This document shows positions 1 through 12,800 of a stretch of DNA of 64,000 nt, piece after piece (the stretch's first letter is position 1; the number at the start of each line of letters is the position of its first letter). The notes beneath the pieces were generated by a model. It was given only the letters and a program-made list of their open reading frames with translations. It was not told where the DNA came from and searched no databases. Position numbers and translations under genes: made by a program. This stretch comes from Cliona cf. orientalis (taxonomy: Eukaryota; Porifera; Demospongiae; Clionaida; Clionaidae). The DNA is taken from the NCBI GenBank assembly GCA_963930775.1, contig OZ005697.1, positions 4,920,292 through 4,984,291 of the forward strand, read 5' to 3'.

Positions 1-462
1 GTGGTTCATTGCATCTTTGTAGCAGAAAAACTGATCAAAGAGGGTTACCAAAACTTTAAAAGGTAAATTTGGTGATAGTGAGGGTTTAAGAACTACTAAG
101 GTATGCTCATGATGCTGAGCATTCAGAGTGACAAACTAAATTCCAGATATCATTAGCAAAGCCAGTTTGCAAGCTACCCAGTATATAATATCAACCTGTT
201 ACCATAAATGGGTTTTAGTTGTGATTTACTGATTGTAAATCAGGGTGAATTGTGAATCCAATAATTATATAGTTCGACCATGTGTCATTAATATTATTGG
301 AGGAAAGTATAAGTGAGCCCCACATTTGTTTGTTCAGCGAAACTCCGTCTGTCTGTTCACTTTGGCTCGATTGAGCATGCACACGGAAATATTACGTGCA
401 TTCTTTCGTGCAACACCTCTTTGCCTTTTTTAATTTGCGGATGCTCAAATGATCCTAGTCTA
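1..462. other. Left-edge non-coding sequence
   Basis: No recognisable gene. The stretch is AT-rich. An open frame continues upstream from the proposed DIS3L2 start to 313, but it has no ATG before 463, so this is read as 5' untranslated or promoter DNA. Confidence 0.5.
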
Positions 463-3400
463 ATGAAACTGAGTGGAATGGAGCTCAAACCAGACAAGAG
501 TCAAATCGCGGTTAAAGAGAACTCGGAAATGAACCTAAAAGAGCTCGAGGAGCTGAAGCTGAGGAAGCTTAGTCTCCAAAAAGCTATGGCATCGACCACT
601 CCCCCAACAACATTGGACATACATGTAAATGTGTAACTGAAATTGATCACACAGTAACTTTCAAGTATGTATTTTGACTTGAACAGCTGTTGTCTCTCCC
701 TGAGCTGACTACAATTGACAGTGAGCTACATTCTGACTCAAATGCTGTCTACATGGACAATCTTACTGACTTTCAGTATGTGCATGCATGCATGCATGCG
801 TATACATACATACTATGTGATGAGCACATGGACGACATACCAGAGAATGTCCTGGTCCCCTAACCCTAATCCTATCCACATTCCCTAACCCAGAATACAA
901 TCCTGGACAACTGAGACCAGTCAGTGCACTTCCACAATGTTTTGGCCATACCTCTCACTTTAATAGCTTCCCTATAATTTTTGGGGTGGAAATTTCGCAT
1001 CTGCCAAGTCAACCATGAAAATAATAAAAATAACCACCCCACAAAAAAACACCCACCATAAGGTATTGCTACATACATAGATTGTACATGTACATGGGTA
1101 CAGCCATGTTCTTGTAGGAATTATTAGTGTAGGCTTGCTCTGGCTAAGTCTTATACATAGCAACCAATTCACTTATACAATGTATGTATACATACGTACA
1201 TGGGCTTGTGAAATAAATGATGGAGGGTCGAGGATCTTGCTTTCATCACCTAAAGAGTATGTCAACAAATACATTGCTTAGAGAGATGCATACACACAGA
1301 AATGTGAGGGAATGAACTCCCCAATACAATGCAGAGGACTCTGGACCAGTGGTGTATGTTGGGCCACAAGTGAGGGATTCTTTAATTTACAGAGAGAACC
1401 CATCATTAATCATTGAAATGCAGTTGTTACCAATATCACAAATCAATTATTGATTCTCGCCAATATCTTATTGCATACAAGATACCATTTAATCAGTACA
1501 TACTCTTGGGCAGTAACTGAAGATCCAAATTTGCCCAGAGATCATCAGAAAGATAAAGACCATCCAAACTATTGGCATCTAGCAGTGGACCCTACATGCA
1601 TAATTTACAACAGCATCATAATCAAATTATTTGAGATCCATGCTTCTTACTTCAAGTTCTGGATAGTTTTCCAAACATTTGTCAATATCCAAGTCTAAAT
1701 CCAGATCTGAGAGCACATCCATTGACATAGTTCTATTAAAAGCCCACCAACAAGCTGAAACCAACAACTTTTAATAATATATCTTAGAGAGACTTATACG
1801 AGTCCACTTAGTACGTCGATGTCGATTAATAAAGTAAAGAGAATTGATAGATCTACCTATACAGTACGATTTGGTGTCAGTTCCAGAAAGCCAGATACAC
1901 ATGGAGGAATTTTACTACGCAAACATTGTTTTTGCGCAATAATTATTTCCGTAAAATCGACGCGATTCAGTGATGCAGGTGACAATGTCAATGAGGTGAT
2001 TCAATGTGATGATACAGCCAGTACACATGTATAGGGAAGGGATCATGGAAGGAAACCATAAGGTATAACTAAGCTACCTTTGTAGTACAGCTAGCTATAG
2101 CTTGACTGTTATAAAATGCCCTGAATACAGAAGGTTGAAGGAGCAGTTGGTGGGAGTGGCCAAGGTAGTAAACAATGCAGATCACAGTCTCAAAAGCATT
2201 CTTCAAAGGCAGAGAAAGCTGCAGCTACTCCAAGAGGAAGATCTAAGCACCAAAAGCAACGTCAGAGAAATCACAATCCATTCGATAAGAAAATGCAACC
2301 TGTAAGAATTTCATATTCATACAGTGATGAGGTTACGTTGGTTTGTATTATATTAATAGGATTTTGAGGCATATTGGAGAAAAGAGGATGTTGAATTAGG
2401 ATTGAAATATGGAAAGCTCATTAAAGTGAATATGCTTCTTGGCTGTATCAATGTATAGAAGGTCATGGCCAGGGCTTCATCTAATAATAAAAAAATTTTG
2501 GTGGAAGTGTGATGAATGAGTAGACGTATTCAATTCCTCCAGATTGTTTTGGGTAGTTTTTGATCAAAAATAAATGCTAGTGATTTGATTTGGTGACTTG
2601 ACATTTTGATGCTTAAATTTAATTGAAGTCAAATTCTTAGGAGGGAGTTTGGGTCCCGCCCCCCACTGGATGAAACCCTGATGGACACTAAGGGTGTGGC
2701 CGTATAGTGAGTAATTTTGGTGCAGATTAAATTTGGCGAAATGGCTCTCCATTGTACCAATTTGGTATTGGCGAAATCTAAATACTTACCACCCATAGGC
2801 ATGCATGCATTAAGTTCATTGACGAATTCACAAGATCGCCAAATTAAAAATCTCGCCAAAGTTTCCCGCTATACAGTACTTATTCCAGGTTAAGGAGAAT
2901 CCAAGTAGTATACAAATAGGAGAGTAGCCAAAGTTAATGGCTCTGTATACTTCCCGTCAATGGTAAATCCCCACCATCCTGTCCTGGTGAGTATACAGCA
3001 CTTTATTGACAGGTACATGTACATGTACACAATCACACTCCCTGATTATCAGAGAACAGCAAGAATCTTTTGAGGGATTCATGGATTGCAACACTGGTAC
3101 TATGGTGCTAAATAGATGCTACACCCAAATTTTTGCATTTGCATGCATGTAGCCATGCAAACTCCAAATTCACAAAAGTTTTCCCCCTCAAAGATTTCTT
3201 ACTAGAGTACATAAATGTATCGTAACCTTATCAGCATTCATGCCTTCAGTGACATGCTGTAAAGTGATGATAGCATACGCACATGAAAAAAATTATGTGA
3301 ATCTGTCAAAACAGGCCTCTTGAAGAATTTGCACGATTTTTATGAGCATTTCATGCGTTGCAAGTATGGCACAATAAAAAATTTTAAATTTATTCGACCA

Positions 3401-6400
3401 GAATAAAACTAAAATATAGGAGTTCTCCTTAGAGGGATGCTGGTTTGATGAACTATATTTAACTCCTCACATGTACACACATGTCCAAAAGTTTGCCTTT
3501 CTACTATTAATTTGAATATTTTATATGTCCTTGCTCACATCATCATGAAATGCATCTGTACAACACTTGCCATGTATATTAAATTTTATAGGGTGTGCTC
3601 CGCATCAATCAGAAAAATTATGAAGAAGCCTTTGTTGATGATCCGGTAACAATATTTGTATTAGAACATTGTATTAAGTACTTGAGAGAAGGAACGCCCA
3701 TGGGCAGTGTTTAGATTGGGACATTAGTGATGTGTATGATGTAGCGATGTGATAAGCATCTAATATTAAGCTACATGGGGGGTGATGTTTATTTGTGGGA
3801 ATAATCAGTGCATGCTAGCTGTAGGTGGGCACTCCTTCATGAGATAGTGGTCCAATGATAATTATACAGGTTGGTGGTTCAGACTATTTCATAGCTGGTG
3901 TTCGTGACAGGAACAGAGCACTGGCTGAAGATACTGTTGTCATTCAGGTTCTTCCTCGTGATAAGTGGCTTGTGAGTTTTGGCTGCCTCCTCGTATATAG
4001 GCCCCAATCCTTGTCATGATAATCATAATCTAAGCACATTACATATATAGTGTACATGTACATGTACATGTGTATGTACATGCAGAGTCCCTAAACTACA
4101 CTGTATATGAAAGTGCTAGCTAAATTATTTAGTACCCATGGTGATTCAATTATAGGACCAACAAAAAGGTTCTCTCTTATATCCGCAGAAAGAGCACCTA
4201 CTGCAAAAAGATTCCACCACTCCTTTTCAACCTGATGTTGAATCTTCAGTGGAAGCTCTTCCGAGATTGGTGAAGGATTTAAGCAACCTCTCATTGATAA
4301 AGCCAACCAGATCACATGCATCTGATCGTGGGAATGAAGATAGTAGCAGTCTGCAGCTGCCAATGCACAATTCTTCATACCTCATTGATGAACTTTTTAA
4401 GGTCCCCACAGGAAGAGATAGTAAACATGGTATGTGTACTGCAAATTCGGCATCTGATGAAAGCTTGCAATATCGTAGAACTGCGAAGGTGAGTAACACC
4501 ACTTCTACTTATTTAATTGAATCTTCCATATTTTTAGGTAGTGTACATAATAGACAAAGTCCATAGTCGGATATTTGCAGGGCACTTGAAAGCATTCCAC
4601 AAGGTAAGCCATTCCAGGATTTCAGACCAAATGATTTAGGAGCCAGGGGGTGCTTTTGCCCCCCTTGTGATTGACCCCCCCCCCCCCCCCAGCAATAATA
4701 TTATTATTAGCCTTCCCTACCTTTAATATTAGATTTCCCCCTTGGATTTAAATTTTCTCCTCTTGGATTTTGGCACAAAGTATTTGTCTCCTCTTGAGCG
4801 AAATCCTGAAATAGACATTGCTGGGTATTGTTTGGCTTTAGCATTTGAATTTTAGGACAATAATAAAATGCACTTGTCATTCCACTCTACATTCACCTAA
4901 AATTTCATTAAAGTGATTTGCATGAGTGTGTGGTGGAAGGTGAGCATCAGTTCCTGACTATGGCATAGAATCTACTCTTCAGTATGTTTATGCTGATTTT
5001 ACATATTATTATTGTTGAATACTGCAGGAGAAGGGAGTTGCATTGGTGTCACCAAGAGATACCAAAGCTCCAAGGGTATTGGTGCCACTAAAAGACTGCC
5101 CAGAAGGTAAAACAAGATTATATCCTTCTTCTGTCAGTCTGTCTACATGTATGTGTTAGTGGAGGTCAGTTCTGCAAAACATGCACATTCATGTGAATAC
5201 ACAGCGCCACTAGCTTTTACAGGATTCCTCAACAGCATAACTTAGACATGCATAATGGAGATACACATACACTGTACATGTATATAATACAATGCTTTGA
5301 TTTAATTTTGCTGATCAAGTAGCAGATTCATACATGTACATGTATCTTGTACTCCACAAGAATACTCTGCTATATGCAAATAATATGCTAAAATTAATTA
5401 TGTTATAGATTTGGTACATTTGATGCTCTTAGTCGTTCAAAAACTCAGATTATCCAAAGAACTCTGGAAAGTACGAGTCGTGTCTCTTCATCTGTCAAAT
5501 GGAGGACTGGCCAGAATACTCTCCATTTCCAACAGGGTTAGTCAATATCTTGTTCACTGTCTTATTTGTTACAGAATACTGAAGTTGTTGATACCAAGAG
5601 TGTCAAACGGGAGGGTTGTTTCCGTTGGAATTTCCATCAAAAACACTTTTACTAGTGGGACTCATGCAAGGACTGTATTTAATCGCTGACGGAGTTCCTA
5701 ATCTCTTGATGTGCATAATGTTTACATACTCGCAACGAACATTAACATGATTATACTCCATTGTAATTGTTCCATGCAGTAATCTTATACGAAGTCTTGG
5801 CAAAGCTGGTGAGATTGAGGGAGAGACTGAGGCAATTCTGTTGGAGAATAACATTGACTTCAGAGACTTTTCTAAAGAGATTATTGATAGTCTGCCACAG
5901 TTGCCATGGTCAATACCGAAGGTTACTAATCCAGGTAGTCACAAGATGTACATTAAGTTTGATGACATTTTGCATTTAGAAAGAAGAGGAAAAGAGGAGA
6001 GACTTTAGACAAGAGTGTGTGTTCACCATTGACCCTGATACAGCTAGAGTGAGCACTCAAAGTTACCTTATGACTGCATACCACATGCATGTATCATGTT
6101 TCTTTACAGGATCTCGATGATGCTCTTCATGTCAAGCAGTTGAGAGAGGGTACAGTACTCTACAGAGTACACATTCATTAATATGTTTTGCTCTGCAGGG
6201 GTGTATGAGGTTGGAGTGCATATTGCTGATGTTGGCTACTTTATTGACCCTGGGAGTGCACTGGATCGTGAGGCCAACCGAAGGGCAACTAGTGTTTACT
6301 TTGTGCAAAAGGTGTGTCGTGGTAGTCCCTACAATCTGTGAAAGCATATTCTCATGCAGGTCATTCCTATGTTGCCTCGTGTGCTATGTGAACACTTGTG

Positions 6401-9400
6401 TAGTCTCAATCCTGGCGAGGTATATATGAACATTACAAAATTAATGTGGCATAATTATGCTGAGCATGTATTTATTAACACTGTAGGATAAATTGACTTT
6501 TTCTGTTGTATGGCACCTGAACTTGAAAGGCGAGGTAAGCCTTCATACATGTATCTAGAGTGTACCCTAGTTAAGCTTTGTTGTGCATATTTTGTTTTTC
6601 AGTTGATATCTCAGTGGATAGGCAGATCAATGATCCATTCGTGTGTCAAGTTGAGCTACAGCCATGCACAGGTGAATTGAAACACAAACATGTTACACTA
6701 TGATCCTCGTAATAATGAGTCGCTTCTAATAGCTGATGATTGATGGTAAATGGCAAGACCAATTGGACACGTTTCCTCCTATATCAGGTACGTATGCTAC
6801 AACATGTATGGTACATACCTCATTGTTATACCATAATTATACCTAAAAATTTCAAGGCAGCAAATTCTCACAAATCTTTCAGGTGGTAGCATTGCTGCAA
6901 AAAATTTTCTCCAATAATTTAATTTCACATTAATAACCTGCAAGGTGTGGCTGGAACTGCTTGATTACAAAAGTAGTATTATCCATGAAAAAATTTTTAA
7001 GAAGAATTTGGCAAAACATTATATTACCAGAAATTTATATTGGTAGGGATTAAATTTGGCAATTGAATCCATCACCTTTGCAAGAATACTGGCAGATTTA
7101 AAATTGACAGTTCTGTAAACTTACTGACAATTCAAGTACCTTAAGGACACTTTTGTTTGCGGGTACTAAATTTAGCGAAATTAGCGATTTGCCCACTTTT
7201 CGCTAAAAATTGTACCCGCGAATATTAAATTTTATAACGTTTTCGAATGCTAATCGCTAAAATGAGTACCCGCTAAACGCACTATTTCCGAAATCCACTA
7301 AAATTTGTACCTGCAAATATTCGTAGCCCTAAGGTAGATGCTCTAGTCATCCTCAGGATCTTCGTTTGTTTCAGATAGCAACTGAGAACGATGTCAATAT
7401 GAGTGTACTCAATATTGAATGTTATAGGTGGCTATTCTGTTTCCAGCGTGGCTGATGCTGTGTCTGTTTTGAATAAGGTTGGTTTGAAGGAGAAAGAAAT
7501 AGTGGAGTGGGAGAATATTTTGTCATAAATTTGTAGCTAGCAAGTATTCTCCGAGCACAGCGACAATCCAAAGGAACACTCAAGTTAGACCAGGTTATCC
7601 TAAGTGATGTTTTATTACAAGCAATTACATGTATATTATTTAGCCAAAGCTAAGCTTTGTAATCAATCCATCAACTGGACTGCCTTGTGGGTGTGAAGTA
7701 TATCCAATAAGGGAAAGCAATAGGTACGCACTTGAAGTTGTGGATGACAGTGATTTACAGTAACATACTGCAGATTGATTGAAGAGTTTATGTTGCTGGC
7801 CAATATGACTGTGGCTAGGGTAACCTCTGAAGCATTTCCTGATTCTGCCATGTTGAGAAGACATCCAAAACCAAAAGAGAAGGCTGCAGCCCTCTTGGTA
7901 ACTAGCACAGCTCTATGAACATGAAATCATTATGGTCCACTCATTGTGTAGGTGTCTCGGTGTGCAAGTCTTGGGATTTCACTAGATACAAACAGTGCTG
8001 CTACTCTGCAAGTAATACAGTCCTATAGGACATTTATATTGATAGTTGCTTTTATTTATGCTGTATGCTGTACAAGACAGTAAGCATGTTTTTCTTTTAA
8101 ATCTGAAGGCCTCACTGAATCATTATAAAGGCTTCTCCAGCGATGACAGTTGTACTCAGCTGGAGAAAATGATACTGGTCTCACTGTGCTCAAGAATCAT
8201 GAATGTAAGCACTACATGTAAATACAGTAGAGCTGATTTCATTATTGTGGTTGATGATTGCAGCTGGCTTGCTATTTTGCCTTGCACGGTATTGAGGAAC
8301 CATCTCACCACTATGCTCTAAATGTTCCCCTGTACACCCACTTTACCTCCCCCATCAGGAGGTATGCTGACATAGTTGTCCACAGACAGCTTGCTCATGC
8401 ACTTGGTAAGTCCTCTTCAATGATTTGAAGGTTGTATGTACCTGATTTTAAATTCATGCATACTAAAGCTTTACTGACCTGTGTAGACACAAATATTAAC
8501 ACAGCATAATAATTTATAATAATTATTACATGTATACGTAGGTGAAGGTCTAGCTTACAATGCATCTACAGAAGAGATAGCTTCTCAGGCCAATCTTTGC
8601 AACCAAAAGAAAAAGTCTGCCAAGAAAGCAGGAGTGCGCAAGATATTACAATTTGAATTATTAAAGTTGCTGATCTTATGTTATTATTGTTTGCACTGTA
8701 GGATTCAAGCATAGAACTATTCTTTGCTGTATTCCTTAAGGTAAATAGTTTTACATGGCATGCTATAGTAATTAAAACCCAGGGATTATTCCTACTGTAG
8801 GAGTGTGGTCCAGTTCATGGCAGAGGAATGGTCATGCAAGTGCTGGACAAGTCGTTTGATGTGCTGATGGAAGAGTTTGGGATCATAAAGAGAGTCTATT
8901 GTGATGTACTGTTTAATACTACAATAATGATGCTTGAGACTTGACAATTATCTCTCTATCAATAGAAACTACCTCTTGAGCAATTCAAATATGAAGAGAA
9001 GGGAGAAATGAAAATGCCACATCTTACACTGGTCTGGTTGGGGTCAAAAGTAGAACAGGTATTCATGCATGTAAACCTAAACTTAGCACTGACTATTCTT
9101 AGTCTCCCCCTCTCCTATTATATTCATTATGCCAAGGATAATAACCTGGAAGGGGGATACTGGCCAGACTATTCTGTACTGCTATTGAGTATATCCATGT
9201 ACAAGGACAGCCAGTAATAGCATAAGCAATACATAACACACCATAAATTCTAGGTACTTACATTTAAGTAGCGTTATAATTGGACACAAATTGCTAGTTT
9301 GCACGGCCAAAAATGATTGCACCTTCTTGGCCCAAAGTTGTTTGTCCTTTCACTGATGGTGACAATGTAGCTAGCTATGGCCTGTCAATACGCCTACTCT

Positions 9401-9729
9401 TGGCTTCATTGTTCCAAACATAGTGGACCTTCTTTGATTGCTAATACTGCACCGGAGGGAGTTCCCCCATGAGCATGGTCGCTGCTGCACATTAGTGTAT
9501 CTCTAGATATTATTTCTCCAGGGAGACATGATACAACACGTACACTATAAGCTATCATTTTATTATTATTTCAGGTAATTAAAGTTTTCACAATGGTGGA
9601 AATCACCTTGCATGCAGGATCAAAATCAGCACTGCAATATGAGGTATGTGCATGATAATGTTGTATATATTAATATGGATCTTTCTTATAATGTCAACAT
9701 TATAGGCCAAGATCAACCCAATCCTCTAG
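463..9729 (+). CDS. DIS3L2: DIS3-like exonuclease 2 (multi-exon)
   Basis: A cytoplasmic 3'-5' exoribonuclease of the RNase II/RNB family; in animals DIS3L2 degrades oligouridylated RNAs without the exosome. About 30 exons were read. The cold-shock-like part runs from an exon near 2365 ([14 protein letters not shown]) through 3591 ([14 protein letters not shown]), 3871, 4156-4487, 4538 and 5029. The RNB domain starts near 5779. Its four-aspartate centre is FTIDPDTAR (near 6030) joined across a 60-bp intron to DLDDALHV (6111). Later blocks are [10 protein letters not shown] (near 6215), EEFMLLANM (near 7780) and [11 protein letters not shown] (near 8340). The last exon ends AKINPIL-stop. No PIN domain is seen, which separates it from DIS3 and DIS3L1. 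Frame-compatible 5' exons 463-624, 687-775 and 2035-2062 add an N-terminal extension; a shorter start at 2045 is also possible. Total is about 900 residues. It converges with the ABC transporter, stops 169 bp apart. Confidence 0.95.
2699..2878. repeat. Degenerate hairpin MITE in DIS3L2 intron
   Basis: The ends are imperfect inverted repeats: CCGTATAGTGAG on the left against CGCTATACAGTA on the right. Inside are opposed AAATTTGGCGA-like blocks. It resembles the element at 39060-39263 and is probably an older copy of that family. Confidence 0.6.
7137..7336. repeat. Hairpin MITE with TACCTTA ends
   Basis: About 200 bp in a DIS3L2 intron, starting TACCTTAAGGAC and ending CCCTAAGGTA, with matching inner arms (GCGGGTACTAAATTT against AAATTTGTACCTGC). 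There is no coding capacity. The TA at each end fits a TA target-site duplication. Confidence 0.75.
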
Positions 9730-9898
9730 AGCTCACCAAAATGTATATCAGATATAGTTGGACTATTATGCACTAGCTATTATTTTTTTTTACGCATAAC
9801 ATGACAAATAAAATTGATGGATTAAGAAAACATAGCTACTGTAATAATAATCTGATGAATAAATAGTGGATTAAGACTGCGAGGCAGAATTTCAAGTC

Positions 9899-12800
9899 CT
9901 AGCAGCTTCCATTAGTTAGTTCTCCAGCTGTAAGTTGTCTGAGCACCAGCTGTTTGTAGACACCACCTTGTGCTATCAGCTGGTCGTGGGTGCCCTTTTC
10001 TACCACTTCTCCCTTCTCAATCACCACCACCTGACAGTCAATACAATCACAGAACATGACAATGCAAAAATTAATAATAATTATTATTATAATAATATGT
10101 AGCTGTAGGACGTATTTATGGACCCATGAACAAGGACTTTTAGACCCCTATAAGCCCTTGTTGACAATTACTTCAATTTATATAATATACCTGAGAAGCA
10201 TCCCTGACTGTGGAGAGGCGATGGGCAATGATCAACACAGTTCTCCCTTTCATAGCTCTGTCAATGGCTTCCTGCACCAAGTGCTCACTCTCTGCATCCA
10301 AAGCACTAGTAGCCTGTGATGGATTATATTAAAGCTTGAATAACTGCAAGTGTACTAATACAGTTGAAACCTACACAAAGTCATTCCCCATACTTGTGCC
10401 TGTTGACTACAACATACCTCATCCAGTAGCAATATGTCAGGGTTTAGCAGTAGAGCTCGCGCAATGGCTACACGTTGTTTCTGACCACCAGACAACCTCA
10501 CTCCACGCTCCCCAACCATAGTGTCATAGCCATGCTACAAATCATGATGAGAAACCACTTAGTAGTATTAAAATAAAAGCACACGAGTGCATGTGTGACA
10601 TATATACCTCAAATGATGCTATAAATTCATGAGCATTGGCTTGTCTTGCTGCTTCCTCGATCTGTAGGGTATAATGTTCACAATGAGCCTCCGATTCAAG
10701 CATAATTATAATAATAATTATTATACTCATACCTACAGCTATCCGTAGCCTCCGTCCCAGACCCCATTCCCAGCTTTTCAATGACGAAACAATCAGGGAG
10801 CCTATATAGGGACAAGACTAGCTACAGCTACCGAGTCAGTGCAAGTATGCACTATTACCTGCTTTATGATGAAACATGCATGCATATATATTCATGCTGC
10901 ATGAGACCACTAAAGTCTTGTCTTTAAGATGAACTCTTGAGGTAAAGCTTACTGCTGAACTCACTTCTTCTTTGGTGGCATCTTCTCTACCATAGGATAT
11001 GTTTTCAGCAATGGAACAGGCAAACAAAACAGGCTCCTGGCTCACAAATCCTATGTGGTGGCGATACCACTTGGGATCTAATTCACGGATGTCATAGTTC
11101 CCTGAGTTATAGTAAAACACCATTCTGTTATCAAATGTACTATCTGTATGGTAAGCCTCATCTCCAGGCCACTCTCAGCCTTCAGAAGTAAACATTATGT
11201 GAACACATTAAGGCTGGGCTGGGTGTAGCCTGGGAGAAATAATTAATAAGCTTAGTACCAACAAGGACTCTTCCACTGGACAATTCATAAAAATGTTCAA
11301 TCAACTTGACAACAGTGGACTTTCCTCCACCAGAAGGTCCAACCAAAGCAACAACCTGGCCTGGATGAACCTCAAAACTGACATCCTGAAGAGAATATTA
11401 TTGTGAGTGTATGCATACTACAGTATTATAAACATAGCATATCTTTCTAGTACGTGTCCTCATGGCTAGCACACTATTTTGTAGGCTACAGTAGTTCAAT
11501 TGTACCTTGAGAACTTGTTCATCAGGTCGAGACGGATAAAAAAAGCTGACCTTCTCAAAGCATATAGCTGAAAAAATAACAATAATATTAAACAATAAAT
11601 ACTGAAATAGTACTCGCTTTGAAGCATGCTCACATCCTTTGAACACATCCATTTTGAGGGAGCCATCGTGGACCTCTGTAACCCTGTCCAATAGCTCAAA
11701 TATACGAATTGAGGCACCAACTGCCTAGTAATGTAAGACGATCTTTTAAGTACAATAATTATACTATAATACCTTGCATTTAGTACCTGCATAAACTCCC
11801 CATAAACATTAGCCAGAAAGGCAAAACACATTGCAAGATTGAGGGTGTAGAGCATCAGCGAGATGAGAGTACCAGGATTAATGTTGCCATGAAAGACAAG
11901 GTAACCGCCATACCACAGCACAAGACTTGCAGCTCCCTAGATGGATGACAAAGCACAAGTTCGATTGATAGGAAAGAAACAAAGCAAAGCAACTTACATA
12001 CATGAACATGCTGACCACACCCATAAACACTCCAATAAGGAAAGCCAGCTTACGTCCCAAATAGTAGCTATTGTCGATATCACCAGAGTATATGTCCACC
12101 ATTTTTGACTCATTGGAAAATGATCGCACTGTGATAATGTTACTGATTGATTCTTCAGCAGTGCTGCTGGCGTGAGCTAATTCATCTTGAAATTTCTTTC
12201 GTAGATTCTTCAAGAAACGGCCTGATATTGTACATATGCATCGAAGTCAACACCGTGTACTTCACAAAACTTAGTATCACCAGTGGAATATTTACAGTTA
12301 TGTTGCAGTTCTAGTCTCTACCCTTGTAATAAACGGTGGAGCATGTGCTCAGTGGAAGTATAGTTAATACTGACTACTGAAAGAATAAAAATTGATGTAC
12401 AATAGTTACTAACCATATTGAACTGCTGCTATGGCGATTACTGGTACCACAGACAGCAATACGGCAGTCAACTTTGCACTGATATAAAACATCAATCCAA
12501 TAGAAATGAACATTTGTAGAGTGTAGCGAGCAAGCATTGAGACATTCTCAGTGACTGCATTCTGAACAACTTGAGTGTCAGCAGCAAGACGATTGGTAAG
12601 TTCACCCGTTCTGAATCATTATTATAATGAACTCTACATGACATTGTGCAACAATAATAATTATTATTATAGTAATTATTGAACAAAGCACTGAACATTG
12701 CATCTTGCAATTGTGTGGTGATCTTGAATAGGGAGAATGTGCTCAAAGTCGATCAAGGAGCACTTGATTGTTATGTATATTTCATCCAAACAGTAATACT

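Noticed and set aside
783-800. Tandem GCAT and many ACATGTACATGT tracts considered as CRISPR or satellite repeats
   Set aside because: Short palindromic microsatellite-like tracts without spacers; scattered over the whole window.
5603-5854. Minus-strand open frame opposite DIS3L2
   Set aside because: It overlaps recognised DIS3L2 exons on the other strand and has no family match.
463-9729. Assignment of the exonuclease to DIS3 or DIS3L1
   Set aside because: No PIN domain is present, and the sequence blocks follow DIS3L2.
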